Under the pieces are notes generated by a model that ran no database searches, was not told where the DNA came from, and saw nothing but the letters and a program-made list of their open reading frames with translations. Positions 57,084 through 64,000 of a stretch of 64,000 nucleotides of DNA are shown piece by piece (position 1 is the first letter of the stretch; each line of letters starts with the position of its first letter). The DNA is from Lewinellaceae bacterium (lineage in GTDB: Bacteria; Bacteroidota; Bacteroidia; Chitinophagales; Saprospiraceae), in assembly GCA_020636225.1 (NCBI GenBank), contig JACJYI010000002.1:186001-250000 (forward strand). The letters run 5' to 3'. A program made the translations under genes and the position numbers.

Positions 57084-57739
57084 CAGCGATCATAAACGAA
57101 CTCAAGCCTTTCCTGGTTGCCTGCCTGGTCTTCTGGCTGGCTTGCCTGCTCATCCTCTGGTCTGTCCCCCTGGCAGGTGACCTGGCGTTTTTCAACAGTT
57201 GGCGAGGTTCCTGGACCGATCCGCTGTTCATCTATGGAACGCGTATGGGTGAGGAATTCGGCTATCTGGTGATCACGATGGTAGCCGTCGTGTACAAATG
57301 GAAACACGCCTGGTGGGTGCCCTTGACAGGCGTCATTGTCACGGTGGTCAGTTTCCTGACAAAGATGCTCTTTCGGTCACCCCGGCCGGGCTTTTTTCTG
57401 CACGATCCGAACTTTGCCGATCAGATCATCCTGGTGGATGGGATCACGCCACTTTCAGGGTTGACATCTTTCCCTTCCGGACATACCATGGGAGCATTTG
57501 CCCTGGCCACCTTTGCGATCTGTTTTTTTCGATGGTCCCGCAGTGGATGGTGGGTTGTCCTGTTTGTGCTGGCTGTCATCGTTGGGATCAGCAGGATGTA
57601 TCTGGTCATGCACTTCCTCAAGGATGTGCTTCTGGGTTCGGTAATGGGTGTGCTGATCGGGGCGGGAATGGTCTATCTGTACAGGCAGTGGGCCGGTCGC
57701 CGTCCGGGTCTTCAGGCCGAGGCATCATCGACCAGCTGA
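57080..57739 (+). CDS. PAP2-family membrane phosphatase
   Basis: 219 residues from ATG 57080, whose ATGA overlaps the permease stop. It has about five or six membrane helices. The three PAP2 motifs are complete: KMLFRSPRP (C1), PSGHTMGA (C2) and SRMYLVMHFLKD (C3), giving catalytic His in C2 and C3. These enzymes remove phosphate from lipids such as undecaprenyl pyrophosphate or lipid A. Cotranscription with the LPS permease suggests a lipid-A or carrier-lipid role, by inference. The 3' end overlaps convergent xseB by 28 bases. Confidence 0.85.
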   Translation: MTAIINELKPFLVACLVFWLACLLILWSVPLAGDLAFFNSWRGSWTDPLFIYGTRMGEEFGYLVITMVAVVYKWKHAWWVPLTGVIVTVVSFLTKMLFRSPRPGFFLHDPNFADQIILVDGITPLSGLTSFPSGHTMGAFALATFAICFFRWSRSGWWVVLFVLAVIVGISRMYLVMHFLKDVLLGSVMGVLIGAGMVYLYRQWAGRRPGLQAEASSTS

Positions 57740-57912
57740 GTGACTTCGTCCTGGATGGTTCGCAATCTCTGTCGACACCATTGGATCAATTCCATGGCCC
57801 TGGAGACCTGATCGCGCATGTCTTCCAATCCCAGTTGACCGGATTCGAGACGGTGCTGGATGGTTTGCAGTTCGGCGATCGCCTGATCATAGGTCTGTTT
57901 CTGTTTGCTCAT
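57712..57912 (-). CDS. xseB: Exodeoxyribonuclease VII small subunit
   Basis: 66 residues from the ATG at 57912 (MSKQKQTYDQAIAELQTIQH). The frame is open to 57948, but this start matches the family N-terminus. The body is helical: the usual LxxIVxxLExGxLxLE pattern is read here as LQTIQHRLESGQLGLEDM, followed by RDQVSRAMELIQWCRQRL. XseB forms the holoenzyme with XseA, which degrades single-stranded DNA from both ends. It overlaps the end of xseA by 26 bases, so the two genes are coupled. Confidence 0.9.
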   Translation of the reverse strand: MSKQKQTYDQAIAELQTIQHRLESGQLGLEDMRDQVSRAMELIQWCRQRLRTIQDEVTQLVDDASA

Positions 57913-59143
57913 TGTTCGTGATCTGACTGGTGATCCGGCCTTTTTCAAGATGAGTGATGATGGTTTCGCCCGGTTTGACCTTGCCGGGGTCTTTCAATGG
58001 ATGCCCCCGGTAAAGGGTCATGCTGAACCCTCTGGCCAGCACGAGGGCTGGGTCCAGATTATGAATTTGCTGGTGTCGTTGTTCCAGTTGCTCTGCCTGA
58101 TTCCGGATCTCTTGAAGACTGAACTGGCGAAGGCTGGTATGCCACCTGGTCAGTTCCCAATCCTGGCGGTCCACCCAGCGATGCCAGTGATGTCGCACCT
58201 GGTTCTGGACCTGATCCAGATATCCAGCTGCGGTGACTACCCGGCGTTCGGACAACAGCCCCATTTGACCGGCCAATGAGGCCAGTTGACTATCGAACTG
58301 AAGGTTGGTCTCCAGGATAAAGGAGGCGACCGCTGTCGGGGTCTTCAAGGATCTGGCGGCCACCAGGTCACTGATCGTCTTGTCGATCTCATGGCCAATG
58401 CCTGTCAGCATCGGGATCTGAAGAGAGGCGATCGCCGTACCGATCGATTGATTGTCAAACCAGGCCAGGTCCAGTTTGCTGCCACCTCCACGGATCAGGA
58501 CACAGGCATCAAATTCATCGCTTCGTTGATTGACCGCTTCCAGTTGCGCCAATACTTCCTGTTCCACATGACCACCCTGCATGGCCGCCTGGAATACCTC
58601 CAGTTGGAAAGCGAGGCCAAAGCTGTTTTCCTCCAGCTGACGTTGAAAATCGATCCATCCGGCCGCTTGTTGAGAAGTGATCACCGCAATGCGCTGGATC
58701 ACCAGAGGAAAGGGGAGTTGCCGGTTCCGTTCCAGGAGACCCATCCTCCTCAGTTCATCCAGGATGACCTGGCGCTGACGCGCCATCTGTCCGGCTGCCG
58801 TGGTCAGATCGATCTCCTCAATGATCAGCTTGAGGCCATAGACCGGGTGGTAATCCACACGAACCAGAAGCTGTACCTCATGACCTTCCTTGAGGATCTC
58901 GGGCAATTCACGCTTCACAATATCCGGCAACTGACGGATCCGGTTGCTCCAGAGGACAGCGTCGACCTGGGCAACACGTTCCTTTTCTCCCGGAGCATGT
59001 TCGACCAGTTGGATGTAATGATGCCCTCGGTTGACCCGTATTTGGGCGATCTCCGCCTTGATCCATATCGGATCACTGAAGTTCAACACCAGGGCACGAT
59101 GGATGCGCTCCTGAAGATGAGATAATCGCATGGAGGGAATCAT
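57887..59143 (-). CDS. xseA: Exodeoxyribonuclease VII large subunit
   Basis: 418 residues from ATG 59143; ATG 59128 (MRLSHLQERIHRAL) is an alternative. The OB-fold domain covers about 5-100 (DPIWIKAEIAQIRVNRGHHY). The catalytic exonuclease domain includes QRIAVITSQQAAGWIDFQRQ, then LIRGGGSKLDLAWFDNQSI, and IPMLTGIGHEIDKTISDLVA. The C-terminal domain is a coiled coil ending in ARGFSMTLYRGHPLKDPGKV. The -7 box lies only 4 bases before ATG 59143. It cuts ssDNA into oligonucleotides. Overlaps xseB. Confidence 0.93.
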   Translation of the reverse strand: MIPSMRLSHLQERIHRALVLNFSDPIWIKAEIAQIRVNRGHHYIQLVEHAPGEKERVAQVDAVLWSNRIRQLPDIVKRELPEILKEGHEVQLLVRVDYHPVYGLKLIIEEIDLTTAAGQMARQRQVILDELRRMGLLERNRQLPFPLVIQRIAVITSQQAAGWIDFQRQLEENSFGLAFQLEVFQAAMQGGHVEQEVLAQLEAVNQRSDEFDACVLIRGGGSKLDLAWFDNQSIGTAIASLQIPMLTGIGHEIDKTISDLVAARSLKTPTAVASFILETNLQFDSQLASLAGQMGLLSERRVVTAAGYLDQVQNQVRHHWHRWVDRQDWELTRWHTSLRQFSLQEIRNQAEQLEQRHQQIHNLDPALVLARGFSMTLYRGHPLKDPGKVKPGETIITHLEKGRITSQITNNEQTETDL

Positions 59144-59147
59144 GGAT

Positions 59148-59155
59148 CAAATATA
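59148..59155 (-). promoter_or_regulatory. -7 box for xseAB
   Basis: Minus-strand TATATTTG, exact consensus, 4 bases before ATG 59143. The mRNA would be leaderless, or start at ATG 59128 with a short leader. Confidence 0.55.
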
Positions 59156-59203
59156 GACGTTCGATCCGAGTCAAATCTGGAAGCAGATCACTAACTTGAC
59201 TGG

Positions 59204-59683
59204 ATGTTAGCCATATCACCTGCACAGTTTCAACTCTTCTTGTGGCGATATCTCCCAACAGCGATCTGGATGGGACTTCGCCTGGAAATGCTGGATGACC
59301 AGATCTGTACGATCGGCTTGCGATATCGATGGCGAAACCGGAATCCCTTCGGTTCCGTCTATTTTGCCGCACAGGCGGCTGCCAGCGAATTGGCCACCGG
59401 ATTGCCGGCATTCCTCGAGATCCGCCGGATTCGTGACCAACAGATTTCCATGTTGGTGATGGATATCCAGATGAATTTCCTTCGACAGGCCAGGGGTAAG
59501 GTGTATTTCAGGTTCGACCAGATCCACCTGGTCAGGAATGCCATCCTCCGCGCCAAAGGCACGGATGATGCGCAATTCTGTGAGCTTACGGTTGTCGGAC
59601 TGGATGCACAGACCGGCGATCAGGTGTCCACTTGCCGGATCACCTGGCGGTTTCGGCGACGGAAGTCCCAGGTGACCTATTGA
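59204..59683 (+). CDS. DUF4442 (hot-dog thioesterase-like) protein
   Basis: 159 residues, no signal peptide. The pattern MGLRLEMLDDQICTIGLRYR, then NRNPFGSVYFAAQAAASELA, and ATGLPAF fits DUF4442, a hot-dog-fold family related to acyl-CoA thioesterases. No catalytic residues are clear. The basic C-terminus is RFRRRKSQVTY. The 3' end overlaps the convergent metalloprotease gene by 7 bases. The fit rests on the NPF-S-YFAA-AAE block. Confidence 0.7.
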   Translation: MLAISPAQFQLFLWRYLPTAIWMGLRLEMLDDQICTIGLRYRWRNRNPFGSVYFAAQAAASELATGLPAFLEIRRIRDQQISMLVMDIQMNFLRQARGKVYFRFDQIHLVRNAILRAKGTDDAQFCELTVVGLDAQTGDQVSTCRITWRFRRRKSQVTY

Positions 59684-61260
59684 ACAACAATCCGTTCGGT
59701 ATGCACACCTTCGTCTCCCCGGATCCGCAGGAAGTATACTCCGGCAGAGGGTTGGGCACCGGCGAGTTCAACGAATTGGTTGCCTGCCTGCATCTGTACC
59801 TGGTTCAGCTGGAATACAGGTCGTCCGGAGAGGTCAACCAGTTCCATATCCAGGTGAAGGTCGCGATCGGCAACCACCTGGACGCGGATCAACTGGTCGC
59901 TGGTGGCCGGATTGGGCATCACCTTGATACCAGTGAGGCCTTCAATGCTTTCTACGGATGAAGACATGCCGGAGGTGAACTGGAAGATCTCCCCCCAGTT
60001 CTCGCAAGTGTTGTATTCATTGTAAGGCCAAACCTGCCAGTAGTAGATTTTTCCGTCCGACAAGGTGAAATCCAGAGTCACCTCAGGCTCGGTGGTGTAA
60101 TAGTATCTCGGTTGGAAACCGAAACTGGTCAACCGGTCGATCCGAACGATATAGGACTCTGCACCGGGTCCAGCCGTCCATTCCAGGGTGACATTGCTGA
60201 TCCCGTTTGAAAAACCGTTCATTTCCGGAAAGAAGGGGGCAGATGGACCAGGAGCAGCCAGCTCAGGCGTCGAGTTGCAGTTGATATAACGGTTATTGGT
60301 CGGATTCAGCGACTTCCGCACATTCATTTCAGCAACAGCCACGGCCTTTTGCTGGTCGGAGAAATGATAGTCGGTACAAAATGAAAAGTACCCCATGATG
60401 TTCTCTTCGTCCGGATTGAGCAGGACGCCTTTCGGGTCCTTGCACCCTCCGGCATAGGAACAATTGGGCCAACCCAGGCCGAGATTGTAATCTGCTGGCG
60501 TGTCAGAAAGGAAGTCGCCGGCATTGGTACTGTTGCTGCCATCGGCAAATTCGACCAGCACATTGTTGTACGGGGGCTTGAGCGAATTGCATGGGGCGGT
60601 ATTGCTGTTGACAGGATTACCGTGAATGGAGGCGTCCCATTCCTCACACTCCCATCCATTGAACGGATGGAGCAGGCTGAAATAGTGACCTGCTTCATGT
60701 TCGATCGTCTCGGCACCTGACTTGATCTGGTCCCGGCGGATGATGATCGCATCGATGTTGTAGTTGGGGGCATCATTGGTATAATAGCCCAGCACGTTGG
60801 CCTCACCGGTCTGATTGGTCAGGAAGATGTTCATGTAGGCCTTGAAGCGCTTCGCTGCCAGGACCTGGGAGCCGGCATTGCTTCTGGGATCATCATAGGC
60901 GATGCTGCTATTGAAGGAATTGATCCCTCCTTTCATATAGAATTGGATATCCATGTCGGCATAGAACTCGTTCAGCCCGCACAACATATCCAGGACACGG
61001 TAGACTTCGACACCTCCGCTGCCATCATTCTTGTTGACGATATGAAACTTGACAGGGACATAGGTGATCGCTCCGCTTCGCTGGTCTGCCGGATTGGCTG
61101 CCAGTTCGGCAAGACGCTCCTGCAACTGATCGGTGATACCATCGAGGGTAGCCCGGGTGGTGCCGCAATATCCGCGTACATCTTGTGCCATTACAGGCTG
61201 GAGTGTACTCATGAATAGTACCGCGGCAAACAGGAAGGAGGAAGGAATACGCATCATCAT
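59677..61260 (-). CDS. Secreted M43-family zinc metalloprotease with T9SS sorting domain
   Basis: 527 residues. Three adjacent ATG codons (61260, 61257, 61254) open the signal peptide (MRIPSSFLFAAVLFMSTLQP). The catalytic domain has HEAGHYFSLLH, near the pappalysin pattern HExxHxxGxxH, and a Met-turn region NIMGYFSFCTDYHFSDQQ. A fibronectin-like segment follows (NVTLEWTAGPGAESYIVRID). The last 80 residues are a T9SS type A sorting domain (IKVMPNPATSDQLIRVQVVA; GVYFLRIRGDEGVHTERIVV). The usual Gly of the zinc motif is Ser here (HYFSLLH). Exported to the outer face by T9SS, where it probably cleaves proteins or peptides. The -7 box is at 61277-61284. Confidence 0.85.
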   Translation of the reverse strand: MMMRIPSSFLFAAVLFMSTLQPVMAQDVRGYCGTTRATLDGITDQLQERLAELAANPADQRSGAITYVPVKFHIVNKNDGSGGVEVYRVLDMLCGLNEFYADMDIQFYMKGGINSFNSSIAYDDPRSNAGSQVLAAKRFKAYMNIFLTNQTGEANVLGYYTNDAPNYNIDAIIIRRDQIKSGAETIEHEAGHYFSLLHPFNGWECEEWDASIHGNPVNSNTAPCNSLKPPYNNVLVEFADGSNSTNAGDFLSDTPADYNLGLGWPNCSYAGGCKDPKGVLLNPDEENIMGYFSFCTDYHFSDQQKAVAVAEMNVRKSLNPTNNRYINCNSTPELAAPGPSAPFFPEMNGFSNGISNVTLEWTAGPGAESYIVRIDRLTSFGFQPRYYYTTEPEVTLDFTLSDGKIYYWQVWPYNEYNTCENWGEIFQFTSGMSSSVESIEGLTGIKVMPNPATSDQLIRVQVVADRDLHLDMELVDLSGRPVFQLNQVQMQAGNQFVELAGAQPSAGVYFLRIRGDEGVHTERIVVQ

Positions 61261-61276
61261 GATTGAAGTTCTTTGA

Positions 61277-61284
61277 CAAAGATA
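61277..61284 (-). promoter_or_regulatory. -7 box for the metalloprotease gene
   Basis: Minus-strand TATCTTTG, exact consensus, 16 bases before ATG 61260. Confidence 0.6.
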
Positions 61285-61352
61285 ACCCCTGAGATGGAAT
61301 CCGGTTCGTCGTGGAGGTGACATCAAGGCATTTTCCCAGAAACATTCGTGGA

Positions 61353-61388
61353 TTTGTCCGGCGGGTCAAGGGGAATCCTTTACCTTTG
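61353..61388 (+). promoter_or_regulatory. -33/-7 promoter of mdh
   Basis: TTTG (61353-61356) and TACCTTTG (61381-61388), 24-base spacer; ATG 61414 is 25 bases further. Confidence 0.6.
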
Positions 61389-61413
61389 CGGCCAATAAAC
61401 AAACCATTGAATC

Positions 61414-62349
61414 ATGAATAAGGTGACTGTCGTTGGTGCGGGTAATGTTGGAGCAACATGCGCCAATGTATTAGCTCATAAAGACCTCGTGAAGGAGGTA
61501 GTCCTTCTGGATATTGCCGGCGACATGGCTCGCGGGAAAGCACTGGATTCCTGGCAACAGGCTCCGATCGACTACTACAGCACACGACTCAAGGGTACCG
61601 ACGATTATGCGGACACGGCCAATTCAGACATCGTGGTGATCACGGCGGGTGTGCCTCGTAAACCTGGCATGAGCCGGGACGACCTGATCGCGACCAATGC
61701 GAAGATCGTGGTATCCGTGACGCAATCGATCATGCAGTATTCCCCGAATCCGATCATCATCGTGGTGTCCAATCCCCTGGACGTCATGACCTATGCCGCT
61801 CACAAGGCCAGTGGACTGGGTGCCGACAGGGTGTTTGGGATGGCGGGAATCCTGGATACGGCTCGCTACAGGGCTTTTCTGGCAGAGGCACTGGACGTAT
61901 CTCCCAAGGATATCCAGGCCGTGCTGATGGGAGGGCATGGTGATACCATGGTTCCGCTTCCGCGTTATACCACCGTGTCTGGGATCCCGGTGACCGAGCT
62001 GATCGACAAGGAACGGTTGGATGCCATTATCGAGCGTACCAAGGTCGGCGGAGGAGAACTGGTGAAACTGATGGGAACATCAGCCTGGTATGCGCCTGGC
62101 GCTGCCGCAGCCCAGATGGTCGAATCGATCGTCAAGGATGACAAGCGGATCTTCCCTTGCTGCGCCTGCCTGAACGGTGAATATGGCATGAAGGATATCT
62201 ACGTCGGCGTTCCGGTAAAGCTGGGCCATCAGGGGATTGTGCAGATGATCGAGCTCCAGCTTAACACGGAGGAGAAAGCCCTGCTCGATGAGTCGGCCAG
62301 TCATGTTCGCGAGGTGATGAATGCCTTCGAAGGAATGGGCCTGGTCTGA
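61414..62349 (+). CDS. mdh: Malate dehydrogenase
   Basis: 311 residues, lactate/malate dehydrogenase family. NAD site VVGAGNVGATCANVLAHKDL, with an acidic residue after it (VVLLDIAGD) favouring NAD over NADP. Substrate arginines lie in VPRKPGMSRDDL, and the active site in IIVVSNPLDVMTYAAHKASG and VLMGGHGDTMVPLPRYT (catalytic His). Two Arg at the mobile loop and no Gln in the discriminating position favour malate. It interconverts malate and oxaloacetate in the TCA cycle. A strong terminator follows. Confidence 0.93.
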   Translation: MNKVTVVGAGNVGATCANVLAHKDLVKEVVLLDIAGDMARGKALDSWQQAPIDYYSTRLKGTDDYADTANSDIVVITAGVPRKPGMSRDDLIATNAKIVVSVTQSIMQYSPNPIIIVVSNPLDVMTYAAHKASGLGADRVFGMAGILDTARYRAFLAEALDVSPKDIQAVLMGGHGDTMVPLPRYTTVSGIPVTELIDKERLDAIIERTKVGGGELVKLMGTSAWYAPGAAAAQMVESIVKDDKRIFPCCACLNGEYGMKDIYVGVPVKLGHQGIVQMIELQLNTEEKALLDESASHVREVMNAFEGMGLV

Positions 62350-62371
62350 TCGCAGAGAATGCTGTTCAGGG

Positions 62372-62399
62372 AAAGCCGGTCCATATTGGGCCGGCTTTT
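62372..62399 (+). terminator. Intrinsic terminator of mdh
   Basis: AAAGCCGGTCC (62372-62382) and GGGCCGGCTTT (62388-62398) pair (one G-T) around ATATT, followed by TTCTGTTTTCC. Confidence 0.85.
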
Positions 62400-62454
62400 C
62401 TGTTTTCCTGAACCTGATCTGCCTTTCGTTGTTTATGAGTGCATAAACAGGAAT

Positions 62455-62997
62455 ATGACCGAGCCGATTGCCACGATGCCCGCACTTGGGATGATGACGA
62501 CGAACAGGGGCAGGACTGTCGAGGAAGCTTCACACCAATCCGCTGTCCTGCTGGTCTTCCTGCGCCATTTTGGCTGCACGTTCTGTCGGGAGGCATTGGA
62601 AGACTTATCCCGTAAGCAGGATACGTTCAAGGCGGATGGCATTCATATGGTCTTTGTTCATATGGCCGATGATCAGGCTGCGGATGAGTACTTCGCCAAA
62701 TACAATATTCATGATCCCGAGCATGTGGCCGATCCGGGGTGTCTCTATTATGCGATGTTCGGTCTGGGGAAAGGCAAGTTCTCCCAGCTGTTCGGGCTGC
62801 AGGTCATGATGCGAGGCTTTGAGGCCGGGGTTCTCAAGGGGCATGGGATCGGTCGGCAGATCGGCGACGGTTTCCAGATGCCCGGTGTGTTCCTGATCCA
62901 GAATGGTGTCGTCAGGGATCAGTTCATCCATCATCTCGCATCCGACCGACCGGATTATGACAATCTGGTCTCCTGCTGCACGATTCCGTTAGTATGA
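62455..62997 (+). CDS. Peroxiredoxin-like protein (AhpC/TSA_2 family)
   Basis: 180 residues from ATG 62455 (MTEPIATMPALGM). The open frame to 62359 crosses the mdh terminator. The thioredoxin-like core has the redox motif FGCTFCREALEDL (CxxC), then GIHMVFVHMADDQAADEYF, PGCLYYAMFGLGKGKF, and the C-terminal GVVRDQFIHHLASDRPDYDN with a final CC. It is similar to SelL-like peroxiredoxin families (AhpC/TSA_2) that reduce peroxides. No signal peptide. The TGA overlaps the ATG of the VWA protein, so they are cotranscribed. Confidence 0.8.
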   Translation: MTEPIATMPALGMMTTNRGRTVEEASHQSAVLLVFLRHFGCTFCREALEDLSRKQDTFKADGIHMVFVHMADDQAADEYFAKYNIHDPEHVADPGCLYYAMFGLGKGKFSQLFGLQVMMRGFEAGVLKGHGIGRQIGDGFQMPGVFLIQNGVVRDQFIHHLASDRPDYDNLVSCCTIPLV

Positions 62998-64000
62998 GCG
63001 GCTGGCTGTTCTCCAGATATCAACCTGATGATGACGCCCGTTCACCCTTCGAACGATTGCTGAAACTGTTCCAGGAGATCCTCCTGCATACCTCCGGTGA
63101 TGTATCCGAAGCCCTGAGCTGGCTGACCGAACTGGATCGTCAGTATGGCTTGACGACGCCGGAGTATGGGATGGCAGACTTCATTCAGGATCTGATCGAT
63201 CAGGGGTATATCCGCTCCAGCGACGATCCGGGGAGAGGGATGGTGCCCAGTGCCAGGATGGAAATGGAGATCAGGCGGAAAGCCCTGGACGATATCTTCA
63301 GCGACCTGAAGCAGGCCCGTCCTGGTGGACATCAAACCCGTTTCAGTGGGAAGGGGGATGAGCGGCTGCCGGAGACCAAGCCTTATCAATACGGGGATCG
63401 CATGGATCAGATCGCGGCAGCCGAATCATTGCGCAATGCCCAGATCCGATCGGGCATCGATGATTTTACCTTGACCCAGGATGATCTGGAGGTCCATGAG
63501 ACGGTCTACCAGGCCCAGACCAGCACCGTGCTGATGATCGATATCTCACACTCCATGATCCTCTATGGAGAAGACCGCATCACCCCGGCAAAAAAAGTAG
63601 CTCTTGCCCTGGCAGAGTTGATCACGACCCGTTATCCGAAGGATACGCTGGACATCATCGTGTTTGGCAATGATGCCTGGCGGGTGGCCATCAAGGACCT
63701 GCCTTACCTCCAGGTAGGACCCTACCACACCAATACGGTTGCCGGCCTGGAGTTGGCCATGGACATCCTGCGCAAGCGACGCAACCCTAACAAGCAGATC
63801 TTCATGATCACGGACGGGAAGCCCACGTGCATCAAGAAGGGGAAGAAGTATTACAAGAACAGCTTTGGCCTGGATCGGGAGATCATCCGCAGGACCATGC
63901 ACCTGGCGACCGCTGCACGCAAGGTCCAGATCCCCATCACCACGTTCATGATCGCCAGTGATCCGATGCTGGTGCGCTTTGTCGACCAGTTTACCCGGGC
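62994..64000 (+). CDS. VWA (MIDAS) domain protein, 5' part
   Basis: The frame is open to the end of the window; at least 335 residues are visible and the C-terminus is outside. A helical N-terminal region of about 180 residues precedes the VWA domain. MIDAS residues are visible: DISHSM (DxSxS) at about residue 182, a Thr in NTVAGLELAMDIL, and Asp in MITDGKPT. The order resembles chelatase-linked or MoxR-linked VWA proteins (CoxE/YehP-like), which usually pair with an AAA+ ATPase; any such partner would lie beyond the window. It begins in the peroxiredoxin stop codon (ATGA). Confidence 0.75.
   Translation, partial: MSGWLFSRYQPDDDARSPFERLLKLFQEILLHTSGDVSEALSWLTELDRQYGLTTPEYGMADFIQDLIDQGYIRSSDDPGRGMVPSARMEMEIRRKALDDIFSDLKQARPGGHQTRFSGKGDERLPETKPYQYGDRMDQIAAAESLRNAQIRSGIDDFTLTQDDLEVHETVYQAQTSTVLMIDISHSMILYGEDRITPAKKVALALAELITTRYPKDTLDIIVFGNDAWRVAIKDLPYLQVGPYHTNTVAGLELAMDILRKRRNPNKQIFMITDGKPTCIKKGKKYYKNSFGLDREIIRRTMHLATAARKVQIPITTFMIASDPMLVRFVDQFTR

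Noticed and set aside
1..64000. tRNA, rRNA, IS elements, prophage, CRISPR array, replication origin
   Set aside because: I looked in all intergenic gaps and saw no cloverleaf, transposase, integrase, DnaA-box cluster or spacer array. The longest gaps are 287 and 218 bases.

Overview
The window looks like a 64 kb piece of chromosome from a member of the Bacteroidota. The evidence is a type IX secretion C-terminal domain on a metalloprotease, a TonB-dependent receptor with a carboxypeptidase-like N-terminal domain, HU-CCDC81/SPOR and DUF1573 proteins, a ribosomal protein S16 with an Ala/Glu/Pro tail, and many upstream regions with the Bacteroidota -7 box TAnnTTTG or TAnnTTCG. The fairly high GC content and the two large sortilin-like beta-propeller proteins would suit Saprospiria or a neighbouring class, but that placement is inference. 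I saw no tRNA, rRNA, IS element, prophage or CRISPR array. Genes are dense, on both strands, often with ATGA overlaps.

Layout. 1-12 kb: 3' end of a LuxE-like ligase, a sortilin-like propeller protein, a gamma-glutamyltransferase, a coiled-coil membrane protein, a PolB-type exonuclease, rpe, a TonB-dependent receptor and a NOL1/NOP2-type RNA methyltransferase. 12-22 kb: rpsP with a 12-unit repeat, an unknown helical protein, an OmpR-type two-component pair, an HU-CCDC81/SPOR protein, kdsA, two tandem secreted paralogues, an FAD dehydrogenase, DoxX and a K+ channel. 22-25.4 kb: a LytTR response regulator, a double-glycine leader peptide and a histidine kinase with TPR repeats but no membrane segment. 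They are followed by two identical LytTR-type half-sites 21 bp apart and a short transcript unit ending in a strong terminator. 25.4-36.9 kb: pbpC and tex (with a structured leader or ncRNA upstream), a small membrane protein with a penicillin acylase, DUF1573, a fused alpha/beta 2-oxoacid dehydrogenase E1 and a dolichyl-phosphate-mannose-synthase-like glycosyltransferase. 37-52.5 kb: the division and cell wall (dcw) cluster mraZ-rsmH-ftsL-ftsI-murE-mraY-murD-ftsW-murG-murC-ftsQ-ftsA-ftsZ, without ddl or murB. 52.5-64 kb: a second sortilin-like protein, an LptF/LptG permease with a PAP2 phosphatase, xseA/xseB, a DUF4442 protein, a secreted M43 metalloprotease, mdh, a peroxiredoxin-like protein and the 5' part of a VWA protein.

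The dcw genes make lipid II and the division machinery: MurC, MurD and MurE build the peptide stem, MraY and MurG the lipid intermediates, FtsW and FtsI polymerise and crosslink, and FtsQ, FtsL, FtsA and FtsZ form the divisome. Three 10-bp repeats before mraZ match a MraZ operator, and an RNA fold lies directly before mraY. The best candidate for an undescribed system is 22.2-25.4 kb, a possible peptide-signalling cassette. Its proteins belong to known families, but the arrangement resembles Gram-positive ComCDE-type circuits with a soluble TPR sensor in place of a membrane receptor.
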